64,000 bases of DNA. It comes from Aeromicrobium yanjiei (GTDB taxonomy: Bacteria > Actinomycetota > Actinomycetes > Propionibacteriales > Nocardioidaceae). Position 1 is the first letter of the stretch. Each line of letters starts with the position of its first letter. Both the position numbers and the translations under genes were made by a program. The notes beneath the pieces are model-generated. The model did not search any database. It saw only the letters and a list, made by a program, of their open reading frames with translations, and was not told the DNA's origin. Shown piece by piece: positions 9,183 to 17,448 of this stretch. Location: contig NZ_CP045737.1 of assembly GCF_009649075.1 (NCBI RefSeq), forward strand, positions 2,790,001 to 2,854,000. Direction: 5' to 3'.

Positions 9183-9838
9183 TCGGCGCCGGCGGGCTGG
9201 CCCGGGAGGTCGGCGAGGCCGTCACCGCCTCGGGCCGTTACCGGATCCTCGGCGTCGTCGACGACGACCCGGGCGTGCACGGGACCTCCGTCAACGGCAT
9301 GCCCGTGCTCGGCGGGCTCGACCAGGTCTACTGGGACCGCAGCTCGTACGTCGTGGTCTGCGCCGGACAGGGGCGGACACGGCAGGCGATCGTCGACCGG
9401 CTCGCCGATCACGACATCGGGCCGTCGCGGTTCGGCACCGTGGTCCACCCGTCCGTGCAGGTCCCCCGCTCGTGCTTCCTCGGCGTGGGGTCCGTGCTGC
9501 TCGCGCAGGTCGCGATCACCGCCGACGTGCGCATCGGCCGTCATGTCGTCGCGATGCCCAACGTCACGCTCACCCACGACGACGTCGTCGGTGACTACGC
9601 CACGTTGTGCGCCGGCGTGAGCCTCGCCGGCGGGGTCTCGGTGGGGCCGGCTGCCTATCTCGGCACCAACGCGAGCGTGCGGCAGGACGTGCGCGTGGGT
9701 GCCGGCAGCACGCTCGGGATGGGATCGACCCTGCTGCAGGACCTGCCCGACGGCGAGACGTGGGCGGGGGTCCCGGCACGTCTTCTCGCCCCCGGACGCC
9801 GCCTGACCGCGGCGACCACGATGGAGGCGGTCTCATGA
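9164..9838 (+). CDS. PglD/NeuD-like sugar N-acetyltransferase
   Basis: The 224-aa protein has an N-terminal PglD_N nucleotide-sugar domain (IGAGGLAREVGEAV, residues 7-20) followed by a left-handed beta-helix of hexapeptide repeats. His138 in LTHDDVVGDYATL matches the catalytic His of PglD (GHDC-type motif). PglD-type enzymes acetylate UDP-4-amino-sugars with acetyl-CoA. Directly beside two DegT aminotransferases, it is likely to acetylate the product of one of them. Translation is coupled on both sides: a 19-nt overlap upstream and ATGA downstream. Confidence 0.88.
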   Translation: MDNLILIGAGGLAREVGEAVTASGRYRILGVVDDDPGVHGTSVNGMPVLGGLDQVYWDRSSYVVVCAGQGRTRQAIVDRLADHDIGPSRFGTVVHPSVQVPRSCFLGVGSVLLAQVAITADVRIGRHVVAMPNVTLTHDDVVGDYATLCAGVSLAGGVSVGPAAYLGTNASVRQDVRVGAGSTLGMGSTLLQDLPDGETWAGVPARLLAPGRRLTAATTMEAVS

Positions 9839-10938
9839 GGGTCCCGCTGGTGGACCTCGGCGCCCAACAGGCAGAGGTCGCTGCCGAGGTCAGGGCCGGG
9901 CTCGACCGCGTGTTCGCTGCCACCGCCTTCGTCGGCGGTGTCGACGTGGAGGAGTTCGAGCAGGCATATGCCGCCGAGACCGGCGTTGCGCACTGCGTCG
10001 GCGTCGGCAACGGGACGGACGCGCTCGAGCTCGCGCTCCGGGTCGCGGGCGTCACCCCCGGCGGGGAGGTGATCCTGCCGGCCAACACGTTCATCGCCAC
10101 GGCCGAGGCGGTCTCCCGCATCGGTGCCCGTCCGGTCCTGGTCGACGTGGACCCGGTCCACCTGCTGATCGACCCGGACCGGGTCGGGGAGGCCGTCACC
10201 TCGCGGACCCAGGCCATCGTGCCGGTCCACCTGTTCGGCCAGATGGCTCCGATGGAGCGCATCGCCGAGATCGCGGCCCCCGCCGGCATCCCGGTCGTCG
10301 AGGACGCCGCCCAGTCGCAGGGGGCGGCCCGGCACGATCAGCTCTCGGGAGGGCTGGGTCTCGTCGCGGCGACCAGCTTCTACCCGGGCAAGAACCTCGG
10401 CGCGGCCGGCGATGCCGGCGCGGTCACCACCAATGACGCGGGCATCGCCCAGGCCGTTCGCGTGCTGGCCGCCCACGGGAGCCCCGCCAAGTACGTCCAC
10501 GACGTGATCGGGATGAACTCCCGCCTCGACACGGTCCAGGCCGTCGTCCTGAAGGCCAAGCTCAAGCGCCTGGCGGGGTGGAACGAGAGCCGCCGCAAGG
10601 CAGCCGCCCGCTACGACGAGCTGCTCTCGCCCGTCGACCGCGTCACCCGCCCCTGCTCGGCCCCGGGCAACATCGATGTCTGGCACCTCTACGTCGTCCA
10701 GGTCGACGATCGCGACGACGTCCTCGGCGCGCTCCACGCCGCAGGGGTCGGCGCGGGCATCCACTACCCGACCCCCGTGCACCTCACCCGGGCCTACGCC
10801 CACCTCGGCCTCGGCCGGGGCCGCTTCCCCGTGGCGGAGGCTGCGGCGGACCGGATCCTGTCGCTGCCGATGTTCCCCCACCTCTCCCCCGAGCAGCAGG
10901 AGCACGTCGTGGCGAGCCTCGTGGAGGCGTTGCGGTGA
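9835..10938 (+). CDS. DegT/DnrJ/EryC1/StrS aminotransferase (second)
   Basis: This 367-aa PLP-dependent sugar aminotransferase has Asp157 (VEDAAQSQGA) and the Schiff-base Lys186 in SFYPGKNLGAAGDAGAV. The wording of these motifs is closer to the 3-keto-sugar aminotransferases (WlbC/WbpE, QdtB type) than that of the 8022 gene, whose motif is SFHPRK. It is therefore the better candidate for the Wlb-type 3-amination. That assignment is inference from motif wording only. It overlaps both neighbours by 4 nt (ATGA, GTGA). Confidence 0.92.
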   Translation: MRVPLVDLGAQQAEVAAEVRAGLDRVFAATAFVGGVDVEEFEQAYAAETGVAHCVGVGNGTDALELALRVAGVTPGGEVILPANTFIATAEAVSRIGARPVLVDVDPVHLLIDPDRVGEAVTSRTQAIVPVHLFGQMAPMERIAEIAAPAGIPVVEDAAQSQGAARHDQLSGGLGLVAATSFYPGKNLGAAGDAGAVTTNDAGIAQAVRVLAAHGSPAKYVHDVIGMNSRLDTVQAVVLKAKLKRLAGWNESRRKAAARYDELLSPVDRVTRPCSAPGNIDVWHLYVVQVDDRDDVLGALHAAGVGAGIHYPTPVHLTRAYAHLGLGRGRFPVAEAAADRILSLPMFPHLSPEQQEHVVASLVEALR

Positions 10939-12392
10939 CGTCGAGCGGGCACGACGCGGAGGCCACCGCCGCAGGGAACGCCTCGTCGGCGTTCGCCTGG
11001 AGCTTTGCCAACACCGTGATCGCGCGGCTCGGCACCTTGGCCATCGGCATCGCTCTCGCGCGGCTGCTCGGTCCCGAGGAGTTCGGCACGTACGCGGTCG
11101 CCTTCATCGCCCTGCTCGCGGTGCTGAGCTTCAACGAGCTCGGGGTCAGCCTGGCGATCGTGCGCTGGACCGAGGATCCGCGAGCCATCGCGCCGACGGT
11201 CACCACCGTGTCGCTCGCCATGAGCGCCCTGATCACCGTGGGGATGCTGCTGGCTGCAGGCCCGTTCGCCGACGCCATGGGCGACTCGAGCGCGGCCGGC
11301 ATGGTCCGCGCGCTCAGCCTCTGCGTCCTGATCAACGGCGCAGTGGCCACCCCTGCCGCGCTGCTGCAGCGCTACTTCCGGCAGGACCGGCGGATGATCA
11401 GCGACCAGGTCAACGTCTGGGTCGGTGCCGGGGTGTCGCTGGCCCTGGCGCTGTCCGGGGCGGGCGCCTGGAGCCTCGTCATCGGCCGGCTCGCGGGGGC
11501 GCTGACGTCCGGCGTCCTGCTGCTCGCCTACTCCCCCCTGCCGTACCGGGTCGGCCTCGACCGCCGACACGTCCGGGCGCTGCTGCGGTTCGGCGGTCCA
11601 CTCGCCGGCGCGAGTCTCGTCGTCTTCGCGATCGGCTTCGTCGACCAGCTCGCCGTCGGGCACCTGCTCGGTCCGGTGGTGCTGGGCTACTACGTCCTGG
11701 CGTTCAACCTGTCCAGCTGGCCCGTCAGCATCTTCTCGCAGCCGTTGCGAAGCGTCGCGCCCGCGATGTTCGCCCGCCTGCAGCACGACCCCGCGGCGAT
11801 GACCGCGACATTCCACCGCATCCTCCGTCCGCTGGCGGCTGTCGCCCTGCCCAGCTGCCTGGTGCTCGGCGCCTGCGCCCCCGACATCATCCGGTTCGTG
11901 TACGGACCCGAGTGGGCGCCGGCGGCCACTCCCCTGCGATGGCTCTGCCTGCTGGCCGCACTGCGCATCTTCTTCGAGCTGACCTACGACTACCTCGTCG
12001 TCCTGCGGCGGTCCCGCTCGATCCTCGCGATCCAGCTGGTGTGGCTCGTGGCCCTCGTACCGTCCGTGATCGTGGGCGTGAGGGTCGGCGGGGCAGGTGG
12101 GGCGGGGCTGGCCGTCGCGGGGGTGGCCGGGGTCGTCGTCCTGCCGTTGTACCTTCGTGCGCTCGCCGGCGTCGGCATCGACCTGCGTGCCGTCTGGAGG
12201 CACGCGGCTCTCGCGCTGACGGTGACCGTCGCCCTCGGGGTCGTGCTGACGGCCGCAGCTGCCACTCTCGGGACGTTCTCCACGCTGGCCGCCGCAGGGC
12301 TGCTGGGCGCGGCGACGACGGGCGGACTGCTGTGGCGTGAGCGGTCGACGGTCGCGATGTTGCGGTCGCGGCCGACGGCGGTGGTCTCATGA
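10935..12392 (+). CDS. Wzx-like polysaccharide flippase (MOP superfamily)
   Basis: This 485-aa polytopic membrane protein has the N-terminal polysaccharide-synthesis signature (SFANTVIARLGTLAIGIALA, then RLLGPEEFGTYAVAFI) and about 12-14 hydrophobic helices to the C-terminus. Members move undecaprenyl-linked oligosaccharide repeat units across the cytoplasmic membrane. It sits in the coupled run between sugar-nucleotide enzymes and glycosyltransferases. Together with a Wzy-like protein and Wzz-like proteins it completes a Wzx/Wzy-type export system. GTG at 10935 is chosen because it overlaps the preceding stop (GTGA); the longer upstream ORF is the shadow of the aminotransferase gene. Confidence 0.88.
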   Translation: MTSSGHDAEATAAGNASSAFAWSFANTVIARLGTLAIGIALARLLGPEEFGTYAVAFIALLAVLSFNELGVSLAIVRWTEDPRAIAPTVTTVSLAMSALITVGMLLAAGPFADAMGDSSAAGMVRALSLCVLINGAVATPAALLQRYFRQDRRMISDQVNVWVGAGVSLALALSGAGAWSLVIGRLAGALTSGVLLLAYSPLPYRVGLDRRHVRALLRFGGPLAGASLVVFAIGFVDQLAVGHLLGPVVLGYYVLAFNLSSWPVSIFSQPLRSVAPAMFARLQHDPAAMTATFHRILRPLAAVALPSCLVLGACAPDIIRFVYGPEWAPAATPLRWLCLLAALRIFFELTYDYLVVLRRSRSILAIQLVWLVALVPSVIVGVRVGGAGGAGLAVAGVAGVVVLPLYLRALAGVGIDLRAVWRHAALALTVTVALGVVLTAAAATLGTFSTLAAAGLLGAATTGGLLWRERSTVAMLRSRPTAVVS

Positions 12393-14788
12393 GGATCCTC
12401 GTGTACCCGCACGACCTGGGCATCGGAGGCAGCCAGCTCAACGCGATCGAGATCGGCCACGAGATCAGCCGGCTCGGCCACGAGGTGATCGTCTACGGCC
12501 AGCCGGGCGCGCTCAGCGCCAGGATCGCCGACCTGGGACTCGAGATGATCGCCTCCCCGCCGCTGGGTCGCCGCCCGACCCGGTCCGTGGTGCACGACAT
12601 CGGGCGCATCGTCGACGAGCGTCACATCGACATCGTGCACGGCTACGAGTGGCCACCTGGGCTCGAGGCGTACCTCGCCTGTCGCGGACGTCCGCACGCC
12701 CAGGCCGTCACCACCGTCATGTCCATGGCAGTCGCACCGTTCCTGCCGCGCTCGATCCCCTTGGTGGTCGGCACCGAACAGATCGCGGCCCAGGAGCGTG
12801 CCGACGGACGCTGCCTCGTGTCGGTCCTCGAGCCTCCGGTCGACCTGACGACCAACCACCCCGGGGCGGCCGGCGACCTCCAGGCCGTCCGGGAGCAATG
12901 GGGCCTGCGCGACGACATACCGACCGTGGTGTGCGTGACCAGGCTGGCCCGCCAGCTCAAGCTCGAGGGGCTGCTCACCGCGATCGACGCCGTGGGAGTC
13001 CTGCATCCCGAGCACCCGGTGCAGCTGCTCATCGTGGGCGACGGCGACTCCCGCGACGAGGTGGCGCGCCGCGCCGCGGAGGTCAACCAGGCCCTGGGAC
13101 GCCGAGCCGTCATCCTCACCGGCGAGCTCGAGGACCCACGTCCGGCCTACGACCTGGCGGACGTCTGCATCGGCATGGGCGGGTCCGCGCTGCGATCCAT
13201 GGCGTTCGCCAAGCCCCTCATCGTCCAGGGCGAGGGTGGCTTCTTCCGCCTGCTGACGCCCGAGTCGCTCCCTGACTTCCTCTGGACCGGCTGGTACGGA
13301 CACGGCGGCTCAGCACCGGTCGCCGCTCTGGCAGCGATGCTGCGGGAGCTGCTGGATGCTCCTCAGCGGCGCGCGGATCTGGGACGTTTCGCCCGCACCA
13401 CCGTCGAGCAGCGGTTCTCGCTCGCCGCGGCCGCCGACCGACAGCTCGCGATCTACCGGACCGCGCTCGACACCGCGCGCCCCCGACCGAGCGTCACCGC
13501 AGAGGCGGCAGCCGTGGCCGCGTTCGGCACGTACCACCTCGCCAAGCGTGCCGCCCGAGCACGCGGCCGCCGTTCGACGGACGACTTCAACGCGCGACCG
13601 GTCGTCCGGTCCGGCCCTCCGCCGCCCGGGGCGTCCACCGACGGCACGATCGTGTACTTCGCGGGCGTGTCCTGGGACGCGGTGGCCGGGACCGACCGGC
13701 ACCTCGCGACAGCCCTCGCCCGGCGACAGCGGGTCATCTGGGTCGATCCCCCGATGTCGTGGGTCGCGCGACGGCGCCGCGGGATCACCGTGCCCCCGCT
13801 GAGCGAGGTGGGCGACGCCGGCAGCCGCCTCCTCCGGGTCTCCACCAGCTGCCCGCCCGGAGTGAGCCGCCCCCTGCTGCGTAGCATCGCCCGGTGGCTC
13901 ACCCAGCGCAATGCGCGGCGCGCGGCGAGGCAGCATGGGGCCGACGTCTCCGCAGTGATCGTCAGCTCTCCTGGGCAGCTCCTGCCGGCCTGGGACGACG
14001 ACGCCGTCAAGGTCTACTTCGAGACCGACGACTTCGTGGCCGGCGCGGAGCTGCTGGGATTCGCGCCGGCGTACGCGACACGACGTCGGAGGGCCAACGT
14101 CCGCCGCAGCGACCTCGTCGTCGGGGTCTCGGAGTCCCTGACGGCCGATCTGCGCGGCGGAGACGCCCACGCGATGACCCTGCCCAACGGCACGAGTCAC
14201 CGCCACTTCCTGACGGACCTCTCGATCGCCGGGCCACCGGAGCTGGTCCTGGACCGGCCCGTTGCCGGGGTGGTCGGACAGCTGAACGACCGGCTCGACC
14301 TGGGGATGCTCGAGGCCGTGGCCGAGCTGGAGGTCGGCCTCCTCCTTCTCGGACCTCGCCATGAGATGTCCCCCGGGACCCGTGCACGGCTCGACGCATT
14401 GATCGGGAGGCACAACGTCCAGTGGATCGATCGGCAGCCGTTCGAGCGCCTCCCTGCCTTTTTGTTCGCCATGGACGTCGGTCTGACCCCCTACACCGAC
14501 ACGGCCTTCAACCGCTCGAGCTCTCCCCTCAAGTCCCTCGAGTACCTGGCCGCCGGCCTGCCCGTGGTCTCGACCGATCTGCCGTCCGCCCGTGCGCTCC
14601 GCACGGACCTCGTGATGCTGGCCTCGACCCCGGCAGACTTCGCCAAGCTGACCGCCCAGGCGATCGAGCGCCCGGTCGACCCGCAGCTTCGCGAGCGGCG
14701 TCGAGCAGTCGCGGCCGCTCACAGCTGGGAAGCTCGCGCGGACCAGCTGCTGGCGGCCATCGGCGCGGCCCGGGACGGCGGGTCATGA
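12389..14788 (+). CDS. Tandem fusion of two GT-B glycosyltransferases
   Basis: The 799-aa protein contains two complete-looking GT4-type units. The first (about 1-370) begins with a glycine-rich loop, MRILVYPHDLGIGGSQLNAI, and has TVVCVTRLARQLKLEGL at the inter-domain strand. The second (about 420-799) opens with IVYFAGVSWDAVAGTDRHLA and resembles TuaH-like transferases (KVYFETDDF, LVVGVSESL, then SSPLKSLEYLAAGLPVVSTD). A basic linker at about 375-415 joins them. A single polypeptide could add two successive sugars to the lipid-linked unit. In the first half the usual EPxSLVxLE-type acceptor segment is poorly preserved (GMGGSALRSMAFAKPLIVQ), so it may be divergent. Donor and acceptor are unknown. 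Confidence 0.85.
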   Translation: MRILVYPHDLGIGGSQLNAIEIGHEISRLGHEVIVYGQPGALSARIADLGLEMIASPPLGRRPTRSVVHDIGRIVDERHIDIVHGYEWPPGLEAYLACRGRPHAQAVTTVMSMAVAPFLPRSIPLVVGTEQIAAQERADGRCLVSVLEPPVDLTTNHPGAAGDLQAVREQWGLRDDIPTVVCVTRLARQLKLEGLLTAIDAVGVLHPEHPVQLLIVGDGDSRDEVARRAAEVNQALGRRAVILTGELEDPRPAYDLADVCIGMGGSALRSMAFAKPLIVQGEGGFFRLLTPESLPDFLWTGWYGHGGSAPVAALAAMLRELLDAPQRRADLGRFARTTVEQRFSLAAAADRQLAIYRTALDTARPRPSVTAEAAAVAAFGTYHLAKRAARARGRRSTDDFNARPVVRSGPPPPGASTDGTIVYFAGVSWDAVAGTDRHLATALARRQRVIWVDPPMSWVARRRRGITVPPLSEVGDAGSRLLRVSTSCPPGVSRPLLRSIARWLTQRNARRAARQHGADVSAVIVSSPGQLLPAWDDDAVKVYFETDDFVAGAELLGFAPAYATRRRRANVRRSDLVVGVSESLTADLRGGDAHAMTLPNGTSHRHFLTDLSIAGPPELVLDRPVAGVVGQLNDRLDLGMLEAVAELEVGLLLLGPRHEMSPGTRARLDALIGRHNVQWIDRQPFERLPAFLFAMDVGLTPYTDTAFNRSSSPLKSLEYLAAGLPVVSTDLPSARALRTDLVMLASTPADFAKLTAQAIERPVDPQLRERRRAVAAAHSWEARADQLLAAIGAARDGGS

Positions 14789-16578
14789 GCACGCCGGCGG
14801 AGCGGACCCCCGGCTTCGCGGTCTTCAGCTCCGCCTCGGGGCAGCTGGCCCGAGAGCGTGCGCGCCGGACGACGAGCCTCGTCCCGGCCGCCTCCGTGAT
14901 CGCAGCCGACGAGCACACCCACGTCGTGCTGTGGGGCGACCTCCGGCACCGCACACTCGACGCCCCGATCGTCCTCACCCGCGGGGCCCGCACGAGCCGC
15001 GCGGATGTCGGCCCGGACGAGGCGCGGCGCATCGTCACGGGCGAGCTGGACCTGCGGGACGTCCTGCCGCCCTTCGCCGCGATCGACTGGGACGCGGCGC
15101 TGGGTCGGCTGGTCCTGGTGGTCGACTGGCTGGGCATGCGCCACCTCTATCTCAGTGAGGGCGACGGGATCGTGGGCGCCTCGTCGTCGTCCGCGGTCCT
15201 GGCAGGCCTGTCCACCGATCGCCGCATCGACCGCGAGGCCATCGGCGTGCAGTCGCTCCTGGGCTGGCAGCTGGGAGCCGGCACTCCCTTCGCGGGCGTC
15301 CAGAAGATGGGCCCGGGATCGCGAGTCACGCTCTCCCGCGGGGTTCTCACCTCGTGCGAGGACCCGCCGGCGCCCGTCCGGGACGCACCCTCCGCGGCGG
15401 ACGCCGCGCGCACCGCCGCGAACGTCCTGTCCGACTTCGTCTCAGTCCAGCTCGACGGCCACCCCGACACCGTCCTGCAGCTCACCGGAGGTCTCGACTC
15501 TCGCCTGCTTCTGGCAGCCATACCGCGAAACCGCCGGTCCAGTGTCGAGGCGATGACCTTGGCGGTTCCCGGCAGCTCCGATGTCGAGATCGCTTCGCGA
15601 CTCGTGGTGGACCAGGGAATGAAGCACCGGACCGTCGAGCTGCGCGGCCTCCAGGCGTTGACGGATGAGGACGCATGGTCACTGTGCGCGGCGGCAGCCC
15701 GGGACCTCGACTGCTCGGCCGACCCCGTCGCGTTCGCCTCGATCCGCTGGGCCGACCCGGCCCAGTCCCAGCAGCCCCGTCTGGCCGGCCTCGGCGGAGA
15801 GGTGGCGCGGGGCTTCTACTACTTCGGTCCTCTTGCGCCGGTCGGGGTCTCGCGGACGCTGGCCTCGGTCCTCGCCCAGTGGCGCCTGTTCCCCAACGAG
15901 CGGGTGAGCCCTGACGCACTCGAGCCGGCCTTCGCCGCCGCAGCCACGGAGATCGCCGTCGACAGGGTGCACGACGCTCTCACCTCTGCCTCGGACACGT
16001 GGTGGACCGCAACGGACGAGTTCTACCTGTGGCAGCGCATGCAGCGCTGGGCGGGGACGCTCGCGTCGGCGACGTGCTTCGACCGCCCGGTCATCAACCC
16101 GATGCTCGACGACCGCTTCGTGCGGATCGCTCGCGCTCTCCCTCCGGCCGACAAGAAGAACATGCGCTTCTTGAGCCGCATCCTGCTCGAGCTGGACCCC
16201 GATCTCGCGAACATCCCGCTCGACAACCGGCCGAGCCCTCGTACGTACGCCGAGCCGTCCGCCGCCAACCGATGCCGACTGGCAGCGCTCCAGGCCCGCA
16301 AGGTGGTCGGGAAGGCGCAGCAGCGATGGTCACACGTCACGCATCCGCCGCCGGGTGGTGAGCTGCTCGCCGGCAAGGTCGTGCGGCACTGGCGCACCGA
16401 CCCGCAGATCCTGGACCCGCTCCGCCATCTGGGCATCTTTCGCCAGTCCTGGCTGGAGGGCGTGGTCACCGGCGGGCAGCCCGCAGATCCGTCCGCGGTG
16501 GCCCTCCTTGTCAACCTGGTGGTCGCGTGCGGCACCGTCCCGGCACTCACCGCGGGATCAGGGAGCCGGTTCCCATGA
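14785..16578 (+). CDS. Asparagine-synthetase-like amidotransferase-family protein without the N-terminal Cys
   Basis: The 597-aa protein has the asparagine-synthetase/beta-lactam-synthetase layout. An N-terminal Ntn-like domain (about 1-190) is followed by an ATP-pyrophosphatase domain with the P-loop TGGLDS (T234-S239; the family usually has SGGxDS). The residue after Met1 is Ser rather than the nucleophilic Cys of class-II glutaminases, so glutamine hydrolysis is not expected from this chain. In polysaccharide loci such proteins are thought to amidate uronic-acid carboxyls (WbpS-type). That role is inferred from context, namely the amino-uronate genes nearby. ATG 14785 overlaps the previous stop (ATGA). 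The 3' end overlaps the convergent glycosyltransferase by 32 bp. Confidence 0.8.
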   Translation: MSTPAERTPGFAVFSSASGQLARERARRTTSLVPAASVIAADEHTHVVLWGDLRHRTLDAPIVLTRGARTSRADVGPDEARRIVTGELDLRDVLPPFAAIDWDAALGRLVLVVDWLGMRHLYLSEGDGIVGASSSSAVLAGLSTDRRIDREAIGVQSLLGWQLGAGTPFAGVQKMGPGSRVTLSRGVLTSCEDPPAPVRDAPSAADAARTAANVLSDFVSVQLDGHPDTVLQLTGGLDSRLLLAAIPRNRRSSVEAMTLAVPGSSDVEIASRLVVDQGMKHRTVELRGLQALTDEDAWSLCAAAARDLDCSADPVAFASIRWADPAQSQQPRLAGLGGEVARGFYYFGPLAPVGVSRTLASVLAQWRLFPNERVSPDALEPAFAAAATEIAVDRVHDALTSASDTWWTATDEFYLWQRMQRWAGTLASATCFDRPVINPMLDDRFVRIARALPPADKKNMRFLSRILLELDPDLANIPLDNRPSPRTYAEPSAANRCRLAALQARKVVGKAQQRWSHVTHPPPGGELLAGKVVRHWRTDPQILDPLRHLGIFRQSWLEGVVTGGQPADPSAVALLVNLVVACGTVPALTAGSGSRFP

Positions 16579-17446
16579 TCTGCGGAGGACGACGATGAGG
16601 ACGCAGCAGCGCCGCGACGGCAGCCCGGGACTGGCGGTGTCCGCGGGCCACCCAGCTGATCTCGCTGAGGACGGTGGCCGCGAAGTAGGACGCCGAGCGC
16701 AGCAGACCGTTGCGACGACGGTACAGGCGGACGCGATTGATGATCTGCATCGTGTGGATGACATCACTCCGGCCGGACTGCGCCCCGATGTGCACCGCGC
16801 CGGCCTGGGGCTCGTACCGCACCCGGAAGCCGAGATCGCGCGCCCGCAGGCAGTAGTCGGTCTCCTCGGAGTACAGGAAGAACGACTCGTCCCACGGGCC
16901 GACCGCATCCAGGCAGCGCCGGGACACCGCCAGGACGGCTCCGAGTGCCCAGTCCACGTCATGGGCGACGCGGTAGGCCGACGTCTCCTGCACGTGCTCG
17001 GAGAAGGCCGCCCGGCGCAGCCGCGAGAGTCCCAGGGCCCGCAGGAGCGTGGGATCGCGCCGCAGCGAAAGGTGCAGGGACCCATCGGCGGACCGCACAC
17101 GAGGGGCGCTGATGCCCACGTCCTCCGCGTCGAGTGCTCGGACGAGGGACCGGATCGACCCCGGGTCCAGGCGGACGTCCGGGTTGAGAATGACGATGTC
17201 TCCGGTGGGACCGGCCGATCGTATGCCCCGGTTGATCCCGGCCGAGTAGCCGTCGTTCTCCGCCTCGACCAGTCGGCAGTCCGCTCGGGCCCGCACCATC
17301 GCCGCCGTCTCGTCGGACGAACCGTTGTCGACCACCACGACATCTGCGGTGAGCCCCGCCAGCGCGGGACCCAGCGAGTCCAGCAGGCCCTCGATCATCG
17401 GCGCGCTGTTGTACGTCACGATCACCACCACGACGTCAGGAGCCAC
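16547..17446 (-). CDS. Family-2 glycosyltransferase (rhamnosyltransferase-like)
   Basis: This roughly 299-aa GT-A enzyme opens with VVVVIVTYNSAPMIEGLLDS and has VVVDNGSSDET, the metal-binding region IVILNPDVRLDPG and the WALGAVLAVSR / DESFFLYSEETDYCLRARDLG blocks of WbbL/RfbF-type transferases. It adds one sugar from a nucleotide donor to the growing unit at the cytoplasmic membrane. The GTG at 17446 is chosen because homology begins there. The ORF stays open to a GTG at 17530, but that would lie inside the divergent gene. No clear ribosome site precedes 17446. The 3' end overlaps the asparagine-synthetase-like gene tail-to-tail. Confidence 0.85.
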   Translation of the reverse strand: MAPDVVVVIVTYNSAPMIEGLLDSLGPALAGLTADVVVVDNGSSDETAAMVRARADCRLVEAENDGYSAGINRGIRSAGPTGDIVILNPDVRLDPGSIRSLVRALDAEDVGISAPRVRSADGSLHLSLRRDPTLLRALGLSRLRRAAFSEHVQETSAYRVAHDVDWALGAVLAVSRRCLDAVGPWDESFFLYSEETDYCLRARDLGFRVRYEPQAGAVHIGAQSGRSDVIHTMQIINRVRLYRRRNGLLRSASYFAATVLSEISWVARGHRQSRAAVAALLRPHRRPPQIMGTGSLIPR

Positions 17447-17448
17447 CC

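Noticed and set aside
14785..16578. True AsnB asparagine synthetase
   Set aside because: No Cys after the initiator Met and the context is a polysaccharide operon, so the housekeeping role is unlikely.
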